Positions 13,594 to 17,009 of a stretch of DNA of 17,009 bases are shown here, piece after piece. Numbering within the stretch: position 1 is the first letter of the stretch; every line of letters begins with the position of its first letter. This stretch comes from an uncultured Lachnospiraceae bacterium (GTDB taxonomy: Bacteria > Bacillota > Clostridia > Lachnospirales > Lachnospiraceae): NCBI GenBank assembly GCA_910587305.1, contig CAJUKV010000058.1, forward strand, positions 1-17,009. The letters run 5' to 3'. The notes beneath the pieces are model-generated. The model made no database searches, had not been told where the DNA came from, and saw only the letters and a program-made list of their open reading frames with translations. The translations under genes and the position numbers were made by a program.

Positions 13594-14703
13594 CTATTTT
13601 CTGCTCCCTGCCTTGAAATTATAGACAGGCTTCAATATCTCCTTAACTTCTACGGTGTCTCTAATCTGCTCAACAATTTCCCCTATGGAACGGTAGGCAA
13701 AGGGCGCTTCATCCAAAGTGTCCGCCCCGACGCAACTGCTGTAGATGCCCTTCATTTCTTTTTTAAACTCCGATACGGTATACTGATTCTTTACATCTTC
13801 ACGCTTTAACTTCCTGCCGGAGCCGTGTGGCGCAGAATAATTCCAGTCCACATTGCCTTTCCCAATGCCTAAGATAACTCCGTCCCTCATATTGGCCGGA
13901 ATGACCACAGGTTTACCCTTTTCTGCAGAAATAGCGCCCTTACGGAGGATACCTGAATCATCCTGATAATTATGCGGCACCGAAAACCGCTCCATCGCCT
14001 TCCATTTCATCCCCTTAAGGATTTCCCTGACGATAATCTGCCTGTTCCATTCGGCATACTGCTGAATGACCTGCACATCCTCTAAATAAGCGGCTTTATT
14101 ATCGCCCTCCAGGTAACTCATGTAATAAGGCACTTCTATGCCCCGTTCTTTCAGACAGGTATTGGCAAGCCTTGTGTAATATTCCGCCACTTCCTCCCCC
14201 AAATGCCTGCTTCCCGTATGCACCACAAGGTACAGACTGCCATCATCACCCTGATCCAGTTCGATGAAATGATTGCCGCCGCCAAGAGTGCCAAGGCTCC
14301 TGTCTGCCTTTGCCCTGTTAATATGGCGGATGCAGTGGAGCCCTCCATAGGAAAATTCCTCCGCCATGTGATGGGGTTCTTTCCGGATTGTAAAACCCGA
14401 CGGTACATTTTCCCGGATCACTCTGTCTAATTTCCGGAACTCCACATGATTCTTATTTAGTTTTACACAGGTCATGCCGCAACCAATATCCACCCCTAAA
14501 AGCTGTGGGATCACCTTATCCGTGACCGTCATGGAAAGACCAATGGGCGCAACCTTTCCGGGATGGATGTCAGGCATCATACAGATTGTGCTCCCATCTG
14601 CGGTTTCGTTATCACATATCATTTTTACCTGCGCCAGAGCGTAATCTTCTGCGTCATCTGTAAATATTTTTGCTTCTGCATAAATTCCTTTCACTGTTTT
14701 CAT
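13594..14703 (-). CDS. rtcB: RNA ligase RtcB of the PrfH-linked type
   Basis: A 369-residue RtcB, shorter than the 408 residues of the E. coli enzyme, as is usual for the copy linked to prfH. It joins 2',3'-cyclic phosphate or 3'-phosphate ends to 5'-hydroxyl ends using GTP and Mn2+. The metal and guanylate residues are visible: VDIGCGM with C75, GGGNHFIE with H145, VVHTGSR with H162, VPHN with H244, and the guanylated His in APHGSGR (H293). No key residue is missing. With prfH following at 16 bases, the pair should rescue and repair ribosomes cut in the decoding centre, as by colicin E3-like nucleases. The ribosome binding site at the ATG is weak (AAAGGAAAA at long spacing). An intrinsic terminator lies 35 bases upstream, suggesting control by read-through. 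Confidence 0.95.
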   Translation of the reverse strand: MKTVKGIYAEAKIFTDDAEDYALAQVKMICDNETADGSTICMMPDIHPGKVAPIGLSMTVTDKVIPQLLGVDIGCGMTCVKLNKNHVEFRKLDRVIRENVPSGFTIRKEPHHMAEEFSYGGLHCIRHINRAKADRSLGTLGGGNHFIELDQGDDGSLYLVVHTGSRHLGEEVAEYYTRLANTCLKERGIEVPYYMSYLEGDNKAAYLEDVQVIQQYAEWNRQIIVREILKGMKWKAMERFSVPHNYQDDSGILRKGAISAEKGKPVVIPANMRDGVILGIGKGNVDWNYSAPHGSGRKLKREDVKNQYTVSEFKKEMKGIYSSCVGADTLDEAPFAYRSIGEIVEQIRDTVEVKEILKPVYNFKAGSRK

Positions 14704-14738
14704 AATTAATTGCTTTTCCTTTTCTTAAAAAATGGGCG

Positions 14739-14762
14739 CAAAAAAAGCACCCCAAAGGTGCT
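14739..14762 (-). terminator. Intrinsic terminator in the rtcB leader
   Basis: On the minus strand AGCACC (14757-14762) pairs with GGTGCT (14746-14751) around a five-base loop, and seven T residues follow immediately. This is a compact classical terminator. It lies between the small leader ORF and rtcB, with rtcB starting 35 bases after it. Transcripts from the upstream promoter must pass it to reach rtcB-prfH, because I see no better promoter between it and the rtcB start. Confidence 0.8.
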
Positions 14763-14848
14763 GTGTCACAAGTTCTCTTTCCATACAAATATAAAGTTAT
14801 AGAAAATCCCTGAAATACTTATCAAAAACTTTCTACCCTGTAATAGAG

Positions 14849-14929
14849 CTATCTGTAAGACATAGGGAGCGACATACCTTTGATTATCAGTTTCATTATT
14901 CTGTTTTGGATAGCTTTATTCTTCTGCAT
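14849..14929 (-). CDS. 26-residue leader ORF upstream of rtcB-prfH
   Basis: The ATG at 14929 has AAAGGAG (14938-14944) exactly eight bases upstream, one of the best ribosome binding sites in the window. The peptide reads MQKNKAIQNRIMKLIIKGMS followed by LPMSYR and a TAG at 14849. It is basic, with many Met, Ile, Lys and Arg codons. It lies between a promoter and an intrinsic terminator ahead of rtcB, the classical layout of a leader peptide that senses translation. The family is not known to me, and no long run of a single codon points to amino-acid sensing, so sensing of ribosome function itself is the more attractive guess. Confidence 0.55.
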   Translation of the reverse strand: MQKNKAIQNRIMKLIIKGMSLPMSYR

Positions 14930-14976
14930 GGTAAACACTCCTTTCCTTCATCAATGCTCTTTATTCCAACAAATAA

Positions 14977-15005
14977 ATAGTACCACGAGAATCTGCGGTT
15001 TGCAA
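14977..15005 (-). promoter_or_regulatory. Promoter of the leader ORF and rtcB-prfH
   Basis: TTGCAA (15000-15005) and TACTAT (14977-14982) on the minus strand are spaced by 17 bases. The -10 is preceded by TGG, giving a TGn extended -10 that can make up for the imperfect hexamers. The leader ORF start lies about 48 bases downstream of the -10. Confidence 0.5.
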
Positions 15006-15133
15006 GTATCTATTTCTTATTTCCGGACTTCCCTAATCAATACCTTAACAAATCGACACAGATATAAGGTCAAAGTTTATAAAACAAGGGCAAAATGAGG
15101 TCACTCCTATGTAATTTCTCATTTAAGGGGAAG

Positions 15134-15161
15134 AAAAAGGGCTTGAAATCTCGGAAAGCCC
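15134..15161 (-). terminator. Intrinsic terminator behind the tuf fragment
   Basis: On the minus strand GGGCTT (15156-15161) pairs with AAGCCC (15139-15144), followed by TTTTTCTT. It lies about 45 bases after the tuf stop codon. A second small palindrome, GAATTC-GTCA-GAATTC, occupies 15186-15201 in between. It is probably the natural tuf terminator left in place. Confidence 0.7.
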
Positions 15162-15204
15162 CATAAAATCTAGCTTTTTACTAATGAATTCGTCAGAATT
15201 CTAT

Positions 15205-15255
15205 TTACTCAATAATCGTAGCCACGCGACCGGGACCAACATTCCTGCCGCCCTC
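15205..15255 (-). pseudogene. tuf: 3' end of tuf (EF-Tu), last 16 codons and stop
   Basis: The minus strand reads EGGRNVGPGRVATIIE and a TAA stop, which is the C-terminal end of elongation factor Tu (family pattern REGGRTVGxGxVAxIIE). Directly upstream of the GAG codon the sequence turns into unrelated AT-rich DNA with no EF-Tu similarity, so this is not a full gene. A terminator follows on the downstream side, as at a normal gene end. The fragment is most simply the displaced 3' end of tuf left by site-specific insertion of a mobile element that carries a replacement end. It may be an attR core. The intact tuf would then lie beyond the right edge of the window. Confidence 0.65.
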
Positions 15256-15360
15256 ATGGTATTTGAATAGTGTTTTTTGTGGTATTTTCTATACTTTTTA
15301 TTGTGGAAAACGGCGTAAAATCGTTGTTTTTGTGTAGCGTATTTTTATTTGCATGATTTC

Positions 15361-15380
15361 TTGGCACCATTTTGGCACCA
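15361..15380. repeat. 11-bp-period direct repeat, possible integrase arm site
   Basis: TTGGCACCA occurs at 15361-15369 and again at 15372-15380, a period of one helical turn. Paired short direct repeats beside an attachment core are typical binding sites for the arm-binding domain of tyrosine integrases. It lies about 105 bases from the tuf fragment, on the side I infer to be the element. The second copy also coincides with the last recognisable codons of the GNAT remnant. Confidence 0.5.
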
Positions 15381-15873
15381 AGTGTCACTATTGCAGCGCC
15401 ATTATTCAACAAATCATTTATTGCGTAAGAACATAATAATGCTGCCGCTTTTTTTCTTCGTTATTCTTTGAGCTTTGATACAAATTCTAATGAAGCAGTA
15501 TTGTTATTTAGCATTGTTGCACACATTGAGACGGCAATCCCATTAATTTCAGCCATATAAATATTTACATTATTGCTTTCTACCCATACAAAATAAAGTT
15601 CTGCGTCAATCATATCCCAACCATGCAATGCCGTATTAACCACATCTATCCACAATTTAGAATCTTTCTTTGTACTTATTTTTCGGCAAATGATAGGACT
15701 GTTTTCTTCATAACTTCAATAACATTCTCCGGCGTTGCATCTGGAGTTATATGCCATATTTCCGGCACCTTACTCCCTCGGATATCTTGAATAAGAGCCC
15801 TCAATTCTGTTTCGGCGCCTTTTTCATTCAAATGGACGCGAAAAGCTATGGACGCTCCCTTTTCCCCTTGCAC
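15374..15873 (-). pseudogene. GNAT-family acetyltransferase wrecked by deletion, frameshift and stop
   Basis: Three consecutive pieces match one clostridial GNAT protein. Piece one (from 15873) reads IAFRVHLNEKGAETELRALI and VPEIWHITPDATPENVIEVM. Then about 30 residues are lost and the frame shifts. Piece two reads PIICRKISTKKDSKLWIDVV, NTALHGWDMIDAELYFVWVE and TASLEFVSKLKE. A TAA (15461-15463) then replaces a conserved Tyr. Piece three continues RRKKAAALLCSYAINDLLNN and GAAIVTLGA, the acetyl-CoA binding region, and stops matching at 15374, at the direct repeat. The start is also missing. It cannot be functional. GNAT enzymes of this type have unknown acceptors. Confidence 0.75.
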
Positions 15874-15976
15874 GAAATAATCCAGCTAACAGAAACCCTC
15901 ATAAAGATCAATAATATCGGCTTGTGCAAAAATTTTATAATAATTGTAGTAATTTTGAATGATTGTTTGGACCATC

Positions 15977-16738
15977 TTAGCCTTTCCTCTCTATAGTTAC
16001 AAATTTTTGCATGATATCATTTGGTATTTCAATCTCATACTCACAAATCAAATCTCCATTCAAAACCGAACGAACTACTTTACCTTTCAGTTTTCTTCCC
16101 ATAAATGCTTCTGCAAAATTCATTACATGACCTAAACTACAATTACATAATATAGGTGACACAACGTTTTCCGATAAGATGGACTCCTTTGCAAAAGGGC
16201 AGTGACAAGCATGATATCGTTTCATTTTTTCGTTGGTGGCATTTAAATACTCCTTCATGTTACAGGGAAATGCCATACAGTATAGTTTGTTTTCCTCCCG
16301 AACAGGAGCTAACATTTTCGGATTTTCTTTGATAAATGCTAGTACTTCATCTGAAATTTCCTGTCCATAAAAATCCTTTTTTTCATTGTTCAGCTCAATA
16401 AAATAATTCAGTTCATCATTCAAATGCTTATTTAGAAAATCATCTAAATTACCTATTTCCATAAATTCTTTATGAGCCCATTCACACTGAGATGGATGTA
16501 ATCCATGCCTCACTTTGCATAATATTTTTTTCAAGGTCTCTTCATCTGTCATTTCTTCCAACCGTTTCATAAACAAATACATATTATGGCATTGGCACTT
16601 GCACTCGGAATCTATGTCTGGTAACTCAATATTTTTAACAAGCTCATTCCAAAAATTTTCCCCAAATTCTACACAAATTTCTTTTTTAAAAGTAGCTATC
16701 CCAAATTTTTCGTCGTAAACTATTTTAGTATCTCCCAT
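15977..16738 (-). CDS. Cysteine-cluster protein of unknown function
   Basis: A 253-residue soluble protein with three Cys/His-rich clusters: ECKCQCHNMYLFMKRLEEM near residue 45, HACHCPFAKESI near 175, and SPILCNCSLGHVMNFAEAFM near 195. Their spacing fits metal binding or a redox site. I recall an uncharacterised clostridial family (DUF6144, from memory and unverified) with the same CHCPFAKES and CNCS elements, often next to methyltransferase- or GNAT-type genes. The ATG at 16738 has AGGAGG four bases upstream. An inverted repeat in its upstream region may be an operator. It lies on the inferred mobile-element side of the tuf junction. Confidence 0.75.
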   Translation of the reverse strand: MGDTKIVYDEKFGIATFKKEICVEFGENFWNELVKNIELPDIDSECKCQCHNMYLFMKRLEEMTDEETLKKILCKVRHGLHPSQCEWAHKEFMEIGNLDDFLNKHLNDELNYFIELNNEKKDFYGQEISDEVLAFIKENPKMLAPVREENKLYCMAFPCNMKEYLNATNEKMKRYHACHCPFAKESILSENVVSPILCNCSLGHVMNFAEAFMGRKLKGKVVRSVLNGDLICEYEIEIPNDIMQKFVTIERKG

Positions 16739-16764
16739 ATCTCCTCCTAAATTTTTATCTGCAA

Positions 16765-16820
16765 TGTTCTATATATTATTTTACCACTTCCAATTTCCAT
16801 TTGCCACAAAATATAGAACA
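16765..16820. promoter_or_regulatory. Ten-bp inverted repeat upstream of the Cys-cluster gene
   Basis: TGTTCTATAT (16765-16774) and ATATAGAACA (16811-16820) are exact reverse complements separated by 36 bases. The space between holds an extended -10-like TGGTAAAAT on the minus strand, without a clear -35. The downstream copy lies 26 bases before the start codon. Two half-sites bracketing a promoter suggest a repressor or dimeric regulator site. Confidence 0.45.
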
Positions 16821-16845
16821 TAGTAATCTCCACACCACATATTTC

Positions 16846-17007
16846 TTATCGTTTCGACGTCCTCTCCATCTGCTGTTTCTGTCCTTTTAAATCGTTCTGT
16901 TTTTCGTACAGATTATTTCAATCCTTACAGGGTTCTTTCATGCACTCCAACTATGCCCGCACTCCCTCCCGGCAATCCGGCTCTATCTTCTTATATTCCC
17001 CGGTCAG
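16846..17007 (-). pseudogene. Degraded reading frame at the window edge
   Basis: From the window edge the minus strand reads LTGEYKKIEPDCREGVRA, TAG, LECMKEPCKD, TGA, NNLYEKQNDLKGQKQQMERT and TAA. Apart from the two stops the composition is coding-like, with a coiled-coil-type end and a CxxxxC pair. It may be the C-terminal end of a gene that begins outside the window, possibly linked to the mobile element, but I cannot name it. Confidence 0.3.
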
Positions 17008-17009
17008 AT

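Noticed and set aside
14151..14408. 85-codon minus-strand ORF in another frame of rtcB
   Set aside because: It is an alternate-frame shadow inside a fully convincing RtcB.

Overview
This window looks like a chromosomal stretch from a spore-forming, Gram-positive Clostridia, most likely a Lachnospiraceae member. The evidence is a SleC-like spore cortex-lytic enzyme, strong GGAGG-type ribosome binding sites, moderate-to-low GC, and an EF-Tu C-terminus of clostridial type. Almost every gene is on the minus strand; the SleC-like gene is the exception. The species call is inference.

Layout. Positions 1-62 hold the 5' part of a tRNA-Arg(TCT). Next come a hairpin-rich gap, a Nudix hydrolase with small ORFs upstream, the plus-strand SleC-like/LysM protein, and a bidirectional terminator. 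From 3530 to 6180 are a 5'-truncated methyltransferase, a TfoX C-terminal-domain protein and a large helical unknown protein. From 6300 to about 12900 lies an accessory region. Its intact genes are two tandem DUF29-like proteins, a Cys-rich mini-protein, several unknowns and a membrane-type P-loop GTPase. Between them are many small broken genes, several of which would be restored by a one-base change in a homopolymer run. That suggests an eroding cassette graveyard, or uncorrected indels in the assembly.

Positions 12978-15005 carry the most coherent system: rtcB (RNA ligase) followed by prfH (release-factor homologue), the known damaged-ribosome rescue and repair pair. Ahead of rtcB I read a promoter, a 26-codon leader ORF with a strong ribosome binding site, and then an intrinsic terminator just upstream of the rtcB start. 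This arrangement suggests transcription attenuation of a ribosome-repair operon, and I know of no description of it.

From 15134 rightwards, the last 16 codons plus stop of tuf sit in front of a terminator. They are fused on their upstream side to unrelated DNA carrying an 11-bp direct repeat and a wrecked GNAT gene. I read this as the end (attR-like) of a mobile element integrated at the 3' end of tuf and extending beyond the right edge of the window. The element side holds a Cys-rich unknown protein with an inverted repeat over its promoter region, and a degraded reading frame at the window end. No integrase, transposase, CRISPR array or rRNA is visible.
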